Shown one piece after another: positions 6,464 through 18,937 of a DNA stretch of 24,154 nucleotides (positions are counted from its first letter, which is position 1; every line of letters starts with the position of its first letter). The stretch is from Isohypsibius dastychi (Eukaryota; Tardigrada; Eutardigrada; Parachela; Isohypsibiidae): positions 1 through 24,154 of the forward strand of contig JAQIWT010000301.1 of NCBI GenBank assembly GCA_034696485.1, written 5' to 3'. The notes beneath the pieces are model-generated. The model had not been told where the DNA came from and searched no databases. It saw only the letters and a list, made by a program, of their open reading frames with translations. Both the position numbers and the translations under genes were made by a program.

Positions 6464-9400
6464 ATGGGGACATCATTTCAGTTCTTCGCTCAAGGATTAC
6501 CAGCACTTTCTGGACAGATAAATCAAAGGTACGTTTCAGATTCCGATAAGATTTTTCAGCTAGATGATTCTTTTGATCAGTTTTGTTGTTTGTAATCAGT
6601 TTACGAGTTATCCATCAAGTTATGGTAAACTCGGTGCTAAAAGTGTTTTTTCTCTTCAGGCTCGAAGATGCTGTAGAGGAATTGAACGTTCAGGACAGCT
6701 CTCATCCAGTGATTCAACAGTTTAATGCTCGAGGGATACAGCAAGTGGCAGTTGGTCCCAACCATTTATGTTTTTTGCTTGAAGTAAGTGTTGGACACCG
6801 TTTGATAGAAACACATTCTCTGGTCTTTCTTTATCGTTTTCTTGTTTGTAGGACGGGACTGTTCACCGTTTATCGTATTCTGTGGAGATTGATAGGTCCG
6901 GGAATGCAGAATCGATTGACGCATCCAGCTCGAATAAGAACAAGCAAATTCAAGAGTGCGCTTTATTAGCCCATGTCATGAGTCTTATCTCATGTAATCG
7001 TTTTTTTTGTTACAGACCTCCGGTCAAAAAGGTTCTGATAGATGAAGCGCCGCGCCATCCACCTCCGCCTCCACCGACTCATTCTTCCGTCCAGACTCAT
7101 GTGGAAAGAATCGACGCCGCGACTCGACGATCTTCTTCCGTTGCACCAAGTCGGGCAATGATGGATCGTCATCGCACTCCACGCCGCATGATGGCAACAC
7201 TAACCCAAAGTCGGCCTTCGACAACTAACAGCAGAGGTCGCTCGCTGGGATCAGCGCAGCTGGCTGCGGCAACAGCAGCTCGTCTTGTACTTCCGGAATC
7301 AGCTGTTCCCGCTCGTCGTTCCGCTCTGCCGGCAAATATGGTGGTTCCCGAAGAGCTCGTCAGCCAGGTATTTTTCCCGTTTTTTTGGTTTGTTTTCTTT
7401 TTTTGATTTGGCGGATTTTTGTAGGTGCAGACGGTCCTTCAAGGGAAATCTCGGCGGGCTGTTATCCGAGAGCTTCTCCGTGTGGTTGGTATTTTTTTAT
7501 GGAATTATTGCGGTGATTTACCTAGATTGATTTTATTTTAGAATCTCGATGTGAATATGGCTGTCAATAACTTGCTCGGTCGCGAGGATGACGAAGGAAG
7601 TGAATCGGATGATCTCCCGAATGCCAGTGCGAATAATTGTTTGCCGGGAAAAAGCGTTGAAGTTACGAGTGATATTTTTCTTCGTAGATGAAATGCTAAT
7701 TAGTTTGATGGAAGATGCCATTGAGCCAGGACCGGAGAATTGGACCCCTGGCTACCACCGAACATCTGGCGGACCTTGGACTTCCGGCGGCAATAAAGAA
7801 CGATCGGAGAAGCAGCAGTCTTGGTCGACGCAGGTTGGAACGTCGATTGTTTTGGGCGAAAGCGCAGATTTTATTATCATTGTAAGTAGAATTGTGTCGT
7901 TCTCAGCGTGAAAGTTCCTCGTTGATTTACGGTTATTTTAGGACAAAGAAGAGGCCCCGATATTTGTATCCATTGCATCGATGCGTTCGGAATTGCTCGC
8001 GGTGGATAACAATGGACAGCTTTATCAATGGCGTTGGGATGACAAATCTGTCTTTCAAGATCAGAATGTAATTTTATATCGAATTCTGGAAATTTGATTC
8101 TTATTTGCTATTTTATAATTTTGAAGGACCCATCTGTCCATCATCCGAAGTCAGTTAAATTGGGATTAGTCAACGAGAAAATTATCTCGATATCCGCGTG
8201 TAATCTTCGTGCAACTGTCATGACCGAATCTGGAAAGGTATTTGGCCTAATATAAGAAATCTGAACCAGTATCAACAAATTTAATTTTTAGCTGGCTACG
8301 CTAATCGATGACACCGCAGCTATGCTGGCAGATAAGCTCGAACATCCGGCCACATTGTTCCCGGAGCTGGCTAATGAGAAAATCAGGGATCTCAGTGTCT
8401 GCTTGATGTATTCGTGTGTTTTGGTTGAATCAGGGTCGGTTTTCTGGTGGTACGTGATTATCATTTCAAAATTTCAACCGTCGTTGTAATATATCTGGTC
8501 TGGCGCATAGGGGGGTAATGCCCTTGGGATATCGACATCGTGCATGGGATAAAAATCGGATTAAAGCGAAAAAGAATAAATCCGGCCAGTCTTCTTCAGA
8601 ATTACACATTGGATCGATGGTGAGAAAAGTGATTTTTTTTATGTTTGAGTAACCGGAAATGATTTGATATTAGGTTCTGTATCGAAATGGCCCGATATAT
8701 CATCCAGGGGCGACCGCCGTTCGACTGAATACTTGGGGTGATCTTCAGTGTGGAGAACTGCAAGATAACATGTTCGATCTTGTGAGCGTTGCACGTTTCC
8801 GGTTACTTGACCCCCAAACTGGTGCCCCGGTGGTATCTCCTGGTGATGTTGGAGCTCCCCGCGCAGAACCGGCTGGTCCGGCTCGTATGTCCGACTTTTT
8901 GTGCTCGATGAAGCGGAAAATGGATACTGTGGTTGACACTTCCGGTGTGATGGAGTCGTGGGCACCGAAAGATGTCATTATTGTCGATGAAGGCAAGAAG
9001 GACCTGAAAATCGGAAAAATTGTCAAGGTGAAAAAATTCGGTTGGTTTTGTTGTACGGAACCTTGATGGTGTTTTTTTAGATGACGGACGATTCTGCGTT
9101 TGTCTCCTTGCCGAATTCGGAAGGTGATGCTGAGGATATCAACGCAGCTGTTGGTTTGGAAGAACCTCGGATGATCAAGAAGAGCGAGCTGCAATTATAT
9201 CGTGGACAATCTGGGACTTCTCGAATTCCTGACTGTATTCAGAAGACCCCCAAGAAATTGCGGATTAGCGCCGGATGTCAGCGAGTACTGGCATGTGCAC
9301 CGAACAGTCGGAGCATTCAGATGATCGTCTTGGGCACTTCCGGGAAGCTGTCACTGGTCAGCTATAATTTACAAAGTGGGAAAAAGGACTCGCAGAGCAG

Positions 9401-12400
9401 ATTTATGTGCGATGCCAAATATGTGACCGGAAGTGGGGAAGGAAATGTGAAGCTGGTTACTGGTGGACGGGTATGATGATAGCTTCTTCTTGTATATTAA
9501 GTCTGGTGAAGTTGTTTCTGTTTTCAGGATGGCTTCATCATAATGTTAGACGGCAACAAGTGTTTTTATCCCATTGAGAAAGATAATTCTGGGAATCTTC
9601 GGACTCCATATGCGCTGAACTGTTCCCCGGTCAAGTCGCTTCATGCTTATGTACGATCGACTGGATGTGGTTCGACCGGAAGTTCTCGCGTGCAGAATTC
9701 ATCCCGAATGCCGTGTGCTATTGTAGCTTTTACGGTTCGCCGCAACTCTTTGATCCAGAATATCATCGGATTAGACGTTGAAAAGGTCAAACATACGCTG
9801 GAAAATAAATCGCTTGAAGCGTTGGAAAGAGAGCTTAGAGAGTGTTCTGATGGCAACCGGAACATCTTCCACATATGTGCATCCATTTGCGCACCTCGTC
9901 CGCGCAAAGACTTTCCAAAGAACCTGGTTGCAGTGCGACCGGAAGCTGGTTAGTTTCATGGTTTATTGCTGAGAAATTAGTCGGTAAGTCTTGTTGCTTT
10001 TTAGAAGGTGTTTCTAAAAGAGATGAGGATTTGATGGATATTCCGCTGCCTGATGACTCACATGGCTCACAAACCGCGGAATATATCCATCAGTTGCTGA
10101 ATCGGAGAAGTATCGCCAGCGCTATGCGACGAAGTGGAGCCCGAGAAGGCATCGCTAGCCGATTGAGCGGCTTGAGTGAATCGTACCGGATGTTGAGCCA
10201 GAGTGGTCGGCGTGCGGCCCCCGAAGAACCCGCTGATGTGTCACGAAATGCGACTGTTCCCGCTGAGAATCAGCCACCGTTACACGCCGAGGAAGATTTG
10301 GCAGGTATGATTGATCTCAGAAATTCGGAATATTCTTTAATTTTTTTTAATTTTTTTTCGCTATTTCTTTTAATATTCTGTGATTTGTCCATTTATTTTA
10401 TTTATTTCATTAGAAATGAATAGTCGAATGGAGCGGGCTACCGCGATTTTGAGTATGTTGTGCGCGAATCCAACTGCAAGGAAAATTTTGCTGGAACTCA
10501 TGGCTGCAAAGTACGTTACTTTGGATTTTTATGTTTCTGGTTTTGTGATATGTGCGTTGAACAGGAATTCGGCTGGAATGACGCCATTTATGTACGGGGT
10601 TCTGACACGCTCGTACGAAGCTGCGTTCACCTTTCTTAACACGACTGCGGCAGTGATTCGTGAGTCGTTCCCGGGATTTGCTGAGCGGGAATTATCGGTG
10701 GTGGATTCGAAGACCGTTGACTCGTTAGTCATGGAATTCTTGTATCCTCCTGGATCACATCCGGATGATTCGCCGCTATTTGTTTTATGTCTGAATGATG
10801 TCTGCACTTATACATGGACGGGAGCCTGTGAGTATAGACTGTTTGGTTCTGTTGTTAATTTATTTGGAATTTTGAGTTTTTAGGCCATATTCAGCAAGAT
10901 GTCTGGGAATGTCGAACTTGTGGTCTGACCGGAACTCTGTGTTGTTGCACTGAATGTGCCCGCACTTGCCATCGTGGACATGACTGCAAAATTAAACGGT
11001 CCTCACCAACTGCTTATTGTGATTGCTGGGAGAAGAGCAAATGCCAGAGCTTGGTTTCTGGGGATGAGAATATCAGACTTCAGTTGTTTTCCAAGTTGGT
11101 TGGCATGTCCACTGATTTGGTCGTTCGGCCCAATAGCAAGTGCGTTACTATTATTGTCGGGTTATGCTTCATGAGTATTGATTTTGTGATTTGTTTTAGA
11201 GGAGAATTCTTGCTGCAGTATTTGGTTCATACAGTTGGCCGGCAATTGGGAGAGCAGCGATTCTTGAAGTCCACTCGCACTGACGGTCGTGGAATTTCTG
11301 ATCGTAAGAAAATGAGTAGTTTTGTTTCATGAATCAAATATAAGACTAATTAAATTTTTTTTGAGATCAAGGAAATGATTGATTTTTTTAATTTGTTTGT
11401 ATTGTAGTATTGAGTCCGCCAAAATTCTGCCAGCGTGCGCTGACTCTTCTGCTTGGAAGTTACGACGCCCTCAAAACCGCTTTGATGACCGGATATCCGA
11501 ATCCAAGATTGGCGACCTTTTCTTCAGCTGTTCAGGAAGATCAGTTTCATTTGTCATATCAGAGTGGAACGGCACTTTTGGATCGGTTTATATTCGTTTT
11601 GCTGACCAAGTGCAACAACGAACATATAGAGGCATTTGTCAACACCGTCCAAGCTGCTGCAGGGGATTTATGCGATGGACGGGATGTCAGCATTGAAGCG
11701 CAAGAGATGACAAGCCGATTTGTGCGGGCCATCGTCAGGGTTTATGTCGTTTTGACTGCCGAGTCCTCGCAATCCGCTTGCCGGAATAAAGGGTAAGATG
11801 AGAATCTTTCTCGCGAAGTCGGATTCAGTTTTCGTATTAAATTCAGAAAATGGAGGTTTTCTCAAATTTAGTTCAGTCGATGAAAATGATTCGAAATCTA
11901 TCTGATCGTTTTTAGAATTCATGCCCAATTTTTTTTGTTTCTTTTCTCTTCGTTCTAATTCTCATTGACTCCTCATTTATTGTCTGTTTTTTTGTGTTTA
12001 TTGAAAGTTTATTTTTGCAGGTCGACTTCCGTTTCCGACACGCTTCTCCGAGTCCGTAAAGTTTTCCGCCAGTTACCCTCGTCTTCGGTTGTGGAACTTT
12101 GTGAAGCCGCTGAAGCTTTGATCGCTCCAGTGCGACTAGGTGTAGCTCGTCCCACTGCAGGCTTCGTGCCTATGGCGCCTTATACCGAGACTACTCGTGG
12201 AAGTGATGACCTTTTCCGAGCTGACCCGTTGGGTAAATTTTAAGGAAACTGATTTAGCTTGTCCTGACTGATTTTGGTGATTTCTAGCTGAGCGACGCCG
12301 AGGACGTCGACGAGAGACACAGACACATGGAAGACAGCAGTCTGAAATGGATTCTCAAGCGATTCCTTTCGATGATGAATATGACAACTTCGTGATTCCA

Positions 12401-15400
12401 CCGGATGTGAGTTCAGATTTTCAGTTGATCTGCAAATTGGAAATTTACAAAAGTGTTGGAGAAATTAAATTAATTTGAATAATTAAATATATGTATCTAG
12501 TGTTTTCTGTCGTTTCACCATGGTTTGAATTATCCGATGAAATCAACATTTTGTTAACGTTAACTTTTACTGGAAATTGCAGCAGCCAGAACGACATCGT
12601 CGAAGTGTCGCTGTGCCTAATACTGGAACTGGGGCATCATCTTCAGCTCCCGCCAACGCTGAACCTGCTTCCTCATTTTCCGTTGATTCGAATGCACCGA
12701 CTAATCCACCTCAGGATCCGGAAATGAGTGATATGGATATCGATGATGCAGACTCTGATGGAACTGATTCTGATACCGGTGAAGGACACTTGTTCTCGGC
12801 TTCAGCTGCTATGGATGCAGCAGATCAGCAACAAGACAGTACGAAATTTATATTAGTAATTTGGGTTATTGAGGTTTTTGTTTTCCCTTTGTTTTTCAGG
12901 CGGCTCTCAAGAGACTTTTTCTGAAAACGAAAACGACGAAGAGGAAGATGGAGATGAGAATTCGGACGGTTGGTTTAATGTTTTTAATCGAATTCCGTTT
13001 CTTATGATTTTTTTACTATTCAGAAAATTCGAACGAAGATGAGGATGAAGATGATGAAGTGGAAAGCGACGGAGTCGATATGGATGAAAGGTAATCTCGG
13101 TTTTCCACTTGACTTTTTGATTTTAAAAGCGAAGATATGCTGACTTGGTAATGTGTTTTTTAGTGGTTCGGTTGAAGGGGATGAAGACAACCTCTATCCT
13201 TTCTTCACTTTGGAAAGCGGTCGAGGTGCTGGGGTCTATGTTCGCTCTGGGGGATCCTCACAAGGTCGTGGAAGCGGAATTGCATTGCCAAATGGCATGC
13301 AGTGGGCTACGCAGCAGAATGCTGGAAGAAGTAGCCAGCGATCTCGTGGTGGCGACTTTTTCTCTTCCAGTGGAGGCGGAAGTGGTACGTTTTTTTGAGG
13401 AATTTCTGTTTTAACCTGAGATAGAATTTTCTGTGGTTTTTTAGGCCGGCAGTCGTATATTTATCTGGATTCGTTCGGTTTGATTCGTCGATCTGGGAAT
13501 GGAAGTGAATCTTCAAGCCCGTCTTTTAATTCGACGTTTGCGAATTTGGCTCGCTCGTATGGAATTATCGTGCGGGAGATTGCGGAACTGATGTCCGAGT
13601 TGCGGGATCCGAAATATCGAGAGGGCACCAGAGTTCTGGACAATAACAAAATGGAGCGATTGGAGGTTATTTAATTTGACATTTTGGAGGTGTTCCTGTG
13701 CTGATGTATTTGCGTTTTTGTTCAGAATTTTGTTGATGAGAGCTTGAAGCGATCTTGGCATTGGTTGTGCGATATCATGGATAGTACGGAAGCCCAGCTT
13801 CGCTTTGGATATGCGTTACATCAGTCAAGTGATTCTCCCCCGGTGAGCCAGCAGCGCGATCGTGGGAGCTCCTCGAGGGATATTGATGATGATCCGGTTC
13901 GGACGGGATTGAGCCATCATGTTCACGCATCGCATTCCCGAAAAGTGTCCAGAGGTAATTTTGATTTCATTTTACAGTTTTTGAATTGCTTTGAAATTTG
14001 ACTGGATTAATGGGTAATTCTGATTTTTTGGTTTTATTCGAAGAGATGAATCACGTAGTTTACTTTCCAGATACATCTTCTTTGCCGAGAAACGATTTTT
14101 TGGGTTACGCGCTCTCGCTGATGCGAGCGCATAATTCGGAGCATGGCGATGCTTTGCCGGTTCTTGACGTCACCGCGCTTAAACATGTGGCGTTTGTGTT
14201 TGATGCATTGTTGTTCTACATTCGCATCACTTCCGACTCGGCAAATGTTATGGAATATCGAAAGGCGCTGAAACATCTTGATATGGCCGTGCAACTTCCG
14301 GTTCCAACTGAGGATGACGAACTGGAAGAACTTGCCCTCTCATTGGTTTTACAAGTGGTAAATATGCTTTGATTAGACTTCGGGTTTCTGATGATTATTG
14401 TTTACAATTTTCCAAAGAATTGCATATTTTGAACATCGAGCTTGTGCTTTGGAAAAGCATGTTTTAATTAATTTTTGAGTGAAACGTTATGCGTTGCGTT
14501 CTTACACGTCTAAGTCGAACCTTGTTTCAGGAAGCCACCATGGGAGACCCATCATCGGAGACATCAAAGGCGAAGGGAGATTCGGGTCGAAATCAGCCGT
14601 TTTTCCAGCGATCCCGATCCTACACTTATCTTGGCAGCGCCCAGATTGATCCATTTAAGAAACCGCTCTCTGAGGCACTTCCGCTTGCTGATCGTCCTCA
14701 TCTTCTTTTACCGAATGCTCGTCGTGAAGAGCTCTTTGGTGTGAAGCTGGTGGATTATTCTTCGGAAGTCCCAAGCGGAAGTCCGACAAATTTCAAAAGC
14801 CCACCAGTCAGATTGTCATTGAGTAATCGGCAGGAAGACAGCCGATCGTGGATGGTTGGAGATGATTCTGATGATGAACTTGACTATAATACACAACATG
14901 ATGAGCAGATGGATGTTCTGGATTCTTCCGAAATAAATTTGAGGTAAAATAATATTCTTTGCTGATTTTTTTCCTTTTCATCATATACATTTTTTTTGAA
15001 ATTTTGTTTTTTATTTTGCGTTTTTTTCTGTAGAAGGAGAATTTTTGGATCATGGATTTCGCAAGATTTGCTGCTTGGAAGATGGCGGCAGTCGCTGGAT
15101 CTTTTTAGTCGCGTTTTCGCTGATGATGTCGCTAGCGAGCCGGGCTCGCTTATTGGTGAAATTGCTGCATTTCCGGTGAAGGAAGCCAGATTTCGACGCG
15201 ATATGGAGCGTCTTCGCAGCTCGCAACCGCGAGAACTTATTATGGATGTCAGTCTGACCGGATGTTGTACGGCTTTTTTAATGAGATTTATATGGTTTTT
15301 TGATTTCACAGGTGCAACGACCGCGTGGTGATTTGATCCCGGAATCATTTGCTGCGATCAGTGCATTCTTCGCTAAACGTGTCACCAATCCGCAACCTTG

Positions 15401-18400
15401 CTCGAAATTGAAAATCACCTTCCGGGACGAACCGGGTGAAGGAAATGGAGTTGCTCGCAGCTTCTTCACTGTTATTGCTGAGGTACGTACTTTTTTCGAG
15501 CCAATCCAGATGAACGAATTATTAAATATATAAATAATTAATTCATTTTTTACGAATTCCTCTCAGATTCTTTTTAATGAATTAAATATAAATTAAATTT
15601 TCAATAATATTTTTTTTTTAATTTATTTGTTGTTTAATTGATTAATTATTCGTTAATTCTTGTCTGATTTTTTTTATTTCAAGTTGTTTTTTTATTCTTT
15701 TTTAATTGATTAATTTTTTATCAATTCTTGTCTGAATTTTTTACTTATTCCTGTCCGCTTTTTTTTAATCTAAATTTATTTGTTGTTTAATTTTTTCAAT
15801 TGAATAATTGATTAATTATTCGTTAATTCTTGTCTGATTTTTTTTATTTCAATTTATTTGTTTTTTAATCTTTTTAATTGAATTATTTTTTATTAATTCT
15901 TGTCTGATTTTTTTTTTCAATTTTTTTTTTTTTTATTCTTTTTAATTGAATTATTTTTTATTAATTCTTGTCTGAATTTTTATTTTGTTCATCAGGCACT
16001 GCTGACCCAAGAGAAGCTCCCCCAATTAGATCGAGTGGCGCCACCTGTTCCGCATTCCCGTAATGACCGGGCAAGATGGGCTGCGGCGGAATCATCATCC
16101 CGAATGCGGGCCTACTCAATCCGCGACCCCGGTGCTGTTCTCCATACCGGCCGGACCGGTGAGGCCGACCATCATGCCGCCGAACTTCTAGAAATGCGAC
16201 ATGGAAGCAGCTTCCGGTCATGGCCGGATGTCACCGCTCCACCATATCGAAATAGCGGGCGCCAACCAGGCTGGTCCGCTGAGCGAACTGAATTGGCCGA
16301 AGCACTCGTTCAAGCCATAATGCAACTGCGACCAAACTTGGCAATGACGACGATTCAGAGAGTCACCGGAATGTTGATGCAGTTGGATATGCCGACTGTG
16401 GAAGTGATGCTGCATAGTGAGGATCTTCTGAATTCGCGAGTTGATGATGCGACGCAGGCACTGTTGGCCCAACGACCTGATTCGGCGCTACAAGCGGAAT
16501 TCGCAACAACCGCGATGAACATCTCGCATTCTGCCTCGATTGTCAAACTTCCGGTTGCCAGTCCGGTGAAGGAAGAAGAGAAAGTGGAGGAGAAATTGAA
16601 TGATGATGATGAAGCGTTGTTTTATGAGCCGGGCCGACCTGGATTTTATGCTCTTCGACCCGGGAAATGCTCCCCTGCTCGTCTTTCTGCTTTCCGGAAT
16701 GTCGGCCGGTATGGAATTTATTTTTGATTTTTTGTGATGTTTTTGAGTTTTTTTGTGTTCAGATTGATTGGATTGGCGTTTTTACAAGGAGAGATTTTTC
16801 CGTTGTGCTTGACTCGCGCGACGGTGAAGTATATATTGGGACACCAGAGAGTTTGGAGTGATTTTGCGTTCCATGATCCGATTATGTATGAGACGTTGAG
16901 GAAATTGGTGGTTGATTGTGAATCGGGATTGAGTGATGAAGGTCTCGCTGATTTGTGCTTGTATTTTGTCGCTGATCTGCCGAGTGAAGAGGTTAGTTAA
17001 AAAATACACGGTGGTTTTGAGATTCGAGTAAAATAATAATTCCATTTGATTGATCTTTTTTTAAAAATTGAATTTAAAAAAAGGACGTTTATATTTTAAA
17101 ATATGGACGTTTATTTGTTTATCAACATCTGCTTGTCTTTCATTACATTTCAAGAGTATAGTGACGGTTATTCGAAAACTAAAATATATTTGCAGAATTA
17201 TATCGTAAAATATATTTAACAATAAACAATTTATATATTAATATAAATATATTATATTATAAATATTATAAATTATATTATATAAATTATAAATTATATT
17301 ATATTATATAAATTTTATTATATTATAAATTATATTATATATTATAAATATATATATATATATATATAAATATATTTAATAATAAATGCAGAGTTTTCGA
17401 TACGATTTTATTGTGAAATAATTCCAGTGATTTTTTAGCGCGTGTTTTAAATATGGTGATTATTCCATGTGGTTTTTAGGGTGGTTCGAATGTGGAATTG
17501 AAGGCGAATGGTCGTGATATTCCGGTGACGAAGGAGAGCATATATGATTTTGTCAAGGCCATGACGGAAACTCGTATGTTTCGGTGCGCTGAACGGGCTC
17601 TCGAGGTACAGTGGCTTTTTTGAATAATTTGAGTTTTAATCGTCTGATCGATTAAAATGGGTTTGATGGCTGTGTTTTTTATTCCAGGCTCTTAAAAAGG
17701 GCGTGTATGATGTGATTACGTCAGATGCCACAGCTTCAATCACTCCAGAAGATTTCCGATTACTTTTGAATGGAGTCGATCGAGCCATTGACATTCAGCA
17801 GCTGGCTTCCTGGACCAATTGGCATGATGAGACTAATGATAAGAGTCAGGATAAAACACGCTTCAAGCATTGGTTTTGGAATACGGTGGATAAGTTCACC
17901 AACAGCGAAAAACAAGAACTGGTACGAAATGGATTTCGATTGTAGACATTTATAAGTCAGAGCTGAAATACTGTCTTCTTTCCTGTCGAGTTGAGAAAAT
18001 TTATCGAGCTAAAATTATTCGAAATCATAAAAATACATTTTGAAAAATTTATTGAGCTAAAATCGTTTGAAATTTTGAAGATTTATTTTGAAAGTATGGA
18101 ATTTTGAGCTAATGTTTTCAGGTTATGTGATAGCATAATTGATTTTAGTTTTCGTTTACACCATAGTTTTCCGGAATTTGATTGTGTTGAATATCTAATA
18201 CAGTCAAGTCGAGATTTATATGACTTCAACAGAATTTGATTAGACATATAAACTATTTGTGTATTTTTTTACTCGTTTTGTTAGTTCAATATTTTTAATA
18301 ATTAATATTGTTTTTATTGAACTATAGTTCAATACGGCTCGGGATTTTTTGAAAAGACTTTTCACGAGCTTGCTTTGCGGGTTTTTTTCTAATCGACTTT

Positions 18401-18619
18401 TTTTAGCTGTACTTTTGGACCGGAAGTTCAGCGATGCCAGCCAGTGAAGCGGGATTCGCTCCTCTGCCTTCGATTACCATTAGACCAGCTGATGATATGC
18501 ATCTCCCAACTGCGAATACTTGCATCTCACGTCTCTACATACCGCATTACTCTTCCAAAGTCATTATGCGCGCCAAAGTGCTGATGGCAATTAAAACGAA
18601 GAATTTTGGATTTGTGTGA
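6464..18619 (+). CDS. ubr-5: UBR5/hyd-family HECT E3 ubiquitin ligase, complete, about 37 exons
   Basis: UBR5 is a large N-degron-reading HECT E3 ligase. Exons: 6464-6528, 6660-6783, 6852-6955, 7016-7367, 7425-7484, 7542-7626 (end uncertain), 7688-7881, 7942-8067, 8127-8237, 8292-8449, 8511-8619, 8674-9027, 9081-9470, 9528-9948, 10005-10304, 10414-10510, 10565-10827, 10884-11139, 11200-11303, 11408-11792, 12021-12232, 12288-12406, 12583-12838, 12900-12968, 13024-13090, 13164-13384, 13445-13665, 13726-13954, 14071-14357, 14531-14943, 15034-15247, 15312-15482, 15996-16708, 16763-16991, 17480-17605, 17688-17921, 18407-18619. Phases agree throughout and sum to about 2,683 residues (human UBR5: 2,799). 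Seen in order: UBA about 208-245 ([19 protein letters not shown]), a propeller-like region ([17 protein letters not shown]), UBR box about 1105-1175, an acidic/Ser-rich linker, MLLE about 2270-2335, and HECT ending KTKNFGFV with active-site Cys about 2652. The start aligns with the family N-terminus (MGTSFQFF...[11 protein letters not shown]). Confidence 0.95.
7425..7626 (+). other. ubr-5: UBA-domain exons of ubr-5
   Basis: The end of the exon at 7016-7367 (VVPEELVSQ) plus 7425-7484 and 7542-7626 encode the ubiquitin-associated helix bundle ([27 protein letters not shown]). The donor after CGTGTG at 7484 is GTTGGT, a weak site kept because family spacing and phase require it. The donor of the next exon is ambiguous among three phase-1 GT sites, after 7599, 7626 and 7668. 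Confidence 0.8.
10884..11139 (+). other. ubr-5: UBR-box exon of ubr-5
   Basis: The zinc-binding substrate-recognition domain is complete: [25 protein letters not shown], then [14 protein letters not shown]. The Cys/His pattern (CxxC, CCC-xx-C, CH-xx-HDC, CDC) matches UBR5-type boxes that bind type-1 N-degrons. No metal ligand is missing by eye. The preceding exon supplies the TWTGA lead-in, with C in place of the usual E just before HIQQD. Confidence 0.93.
12583..13384 (+). other. ubr-5: Acidic, Ser-rich linker exons of ubr-5
   Basis: Exons 12583-12838, 12900-12968, 13024-13090 and 13164-13384 encode low-complexity acidic sequence ([45 protein letters not shown]) followed by a Gly/Ser-rich stretch. 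UBR5 proteins carry a comparable disordered acidic region after the UBR box. The small exons have consistent phases (1,1,2,1). Confidence 0.85.
15483..15995 (+). repeat. Intronic degenerate tandem repeat, about 70-bp period
   Basis: This 513-base ubr-5 intron contains five copies of AATTCTTGTCTGA, with the last base of ATTCTT near 15661, 15730, 15831, 15901 and 15970. Spacings are about 69, 101, 70 and 69 bases. Each unit is T-rich (TTTTTTATTTCAATTTATTTG, TTTTTAATTGAATTATTTTT). The final unit runs straight into the acceptor TTGTTCATCAG, so the splice acceptor region itself resembles a repeat unit. Confidence 0.8.
16270..16470 (+). other. ubr-5: MLLE (PABC-type) domain of ubr-5
   Basis: Within the exon 15996-16708 the translation [18 protein letters not shown], then [20 protein letters not shown] and [14 protein letters not shown] fits the helical MLLE domain that binds PAM2 peptides in PABC and UBR5. 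The KITGMLLEL-type core is TGMLMQL here. As in UBR5 of other animals, it lies between the start of the HECT-related sequence and the FYxxRPG segment. Confidence 0.85.
17215..17395. repeat. AT microsatellite in a ubr-5 intron
   Basis: This is nearly pure A/T sequence made of TATA, ATTATA and AATTATATTAT words, including a TATATATATATATATATA run near 17350-17367. It sits in the 488-base intron between 16991 and 17480. Just upstream GGACGTTTAT occurs twice (17082 and 17105). Confidence 0.85.
18407..18619 (+). other. ubr-5: HECT C-lobe exon of ubr-5 with catalytic cysteine
   Basis: The last exon opens [17 protein letters not shown] and runs through [10 protein letters not shown] to [16 protein letters not shown], ending KTKNFGFV and TGA. 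The TANTC cysteine is the predicted ubiquitin-thioester residue and is intact, unlike in the HECT remnant at 2523-4201. Confidence 0.95.
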
Positions 18620-18762
18620 TACACTCTCACTCTCTCGTTGCCCGAATTTCGTCATGTTTGTTCGGTTTTGTTTGGCAAAGACGAGTCAAATTCTTGTTCT
18701 GTTTTTTTCATGTATGCGATTTCGGATTGTTTTTAATGTGATCCAATTGGTTGTGTTCTTTT

Positions 18763-18768
18763 TTTATT
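18763..18768 (-). terminator. Candidate poly(A) signal AATAAA for the CaMKII gene
   Basis: TTTATT on plus reads AATAAA on minus, about 410 bases beyond the CaMKII stop. I saw no closer perfect signal between 18770 and 19174, although a variant hexamer could be used. Confidence 0.35.
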
Positions 18769-18927
18769 ATTGATCATAAAGGTGGACGAAACACGGATAA
18801 AAAATCTGAAAGCAGCCAAGAATATAAACACCGAAATCAAAATACAAATGAACGGGGTTTTTTCGCACGATAAAAACAACGGCAAAAAAGGTACAATTCT
18901 ACATTTGACAATTTCAAAGCAAAGCGA

Positions 18928-18937
18928 AATAAATAAA
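18928..18937 (+). terminator. Candidate poly(A) signals (overlapping AATAAATAAA) for ubr-5
   Basis: Two overlapping AATAAA hexamers lie about 310 bases after the ubr-5 stop. They fall upstream of the CaMKII stop on the other strand, so the transcripts may overlap. Confidence 0.45.

Noticed and set aside
9962-9995. Three-base micro-exon between TTAG and GTAAGT (AAATTAG-TCG-GTAAGT) in a ubr-5 intron
   Set aside because: The single intron 9949-10004 already joins in phase with a usable GTTAGT donor; a 3-base exon is not needed.
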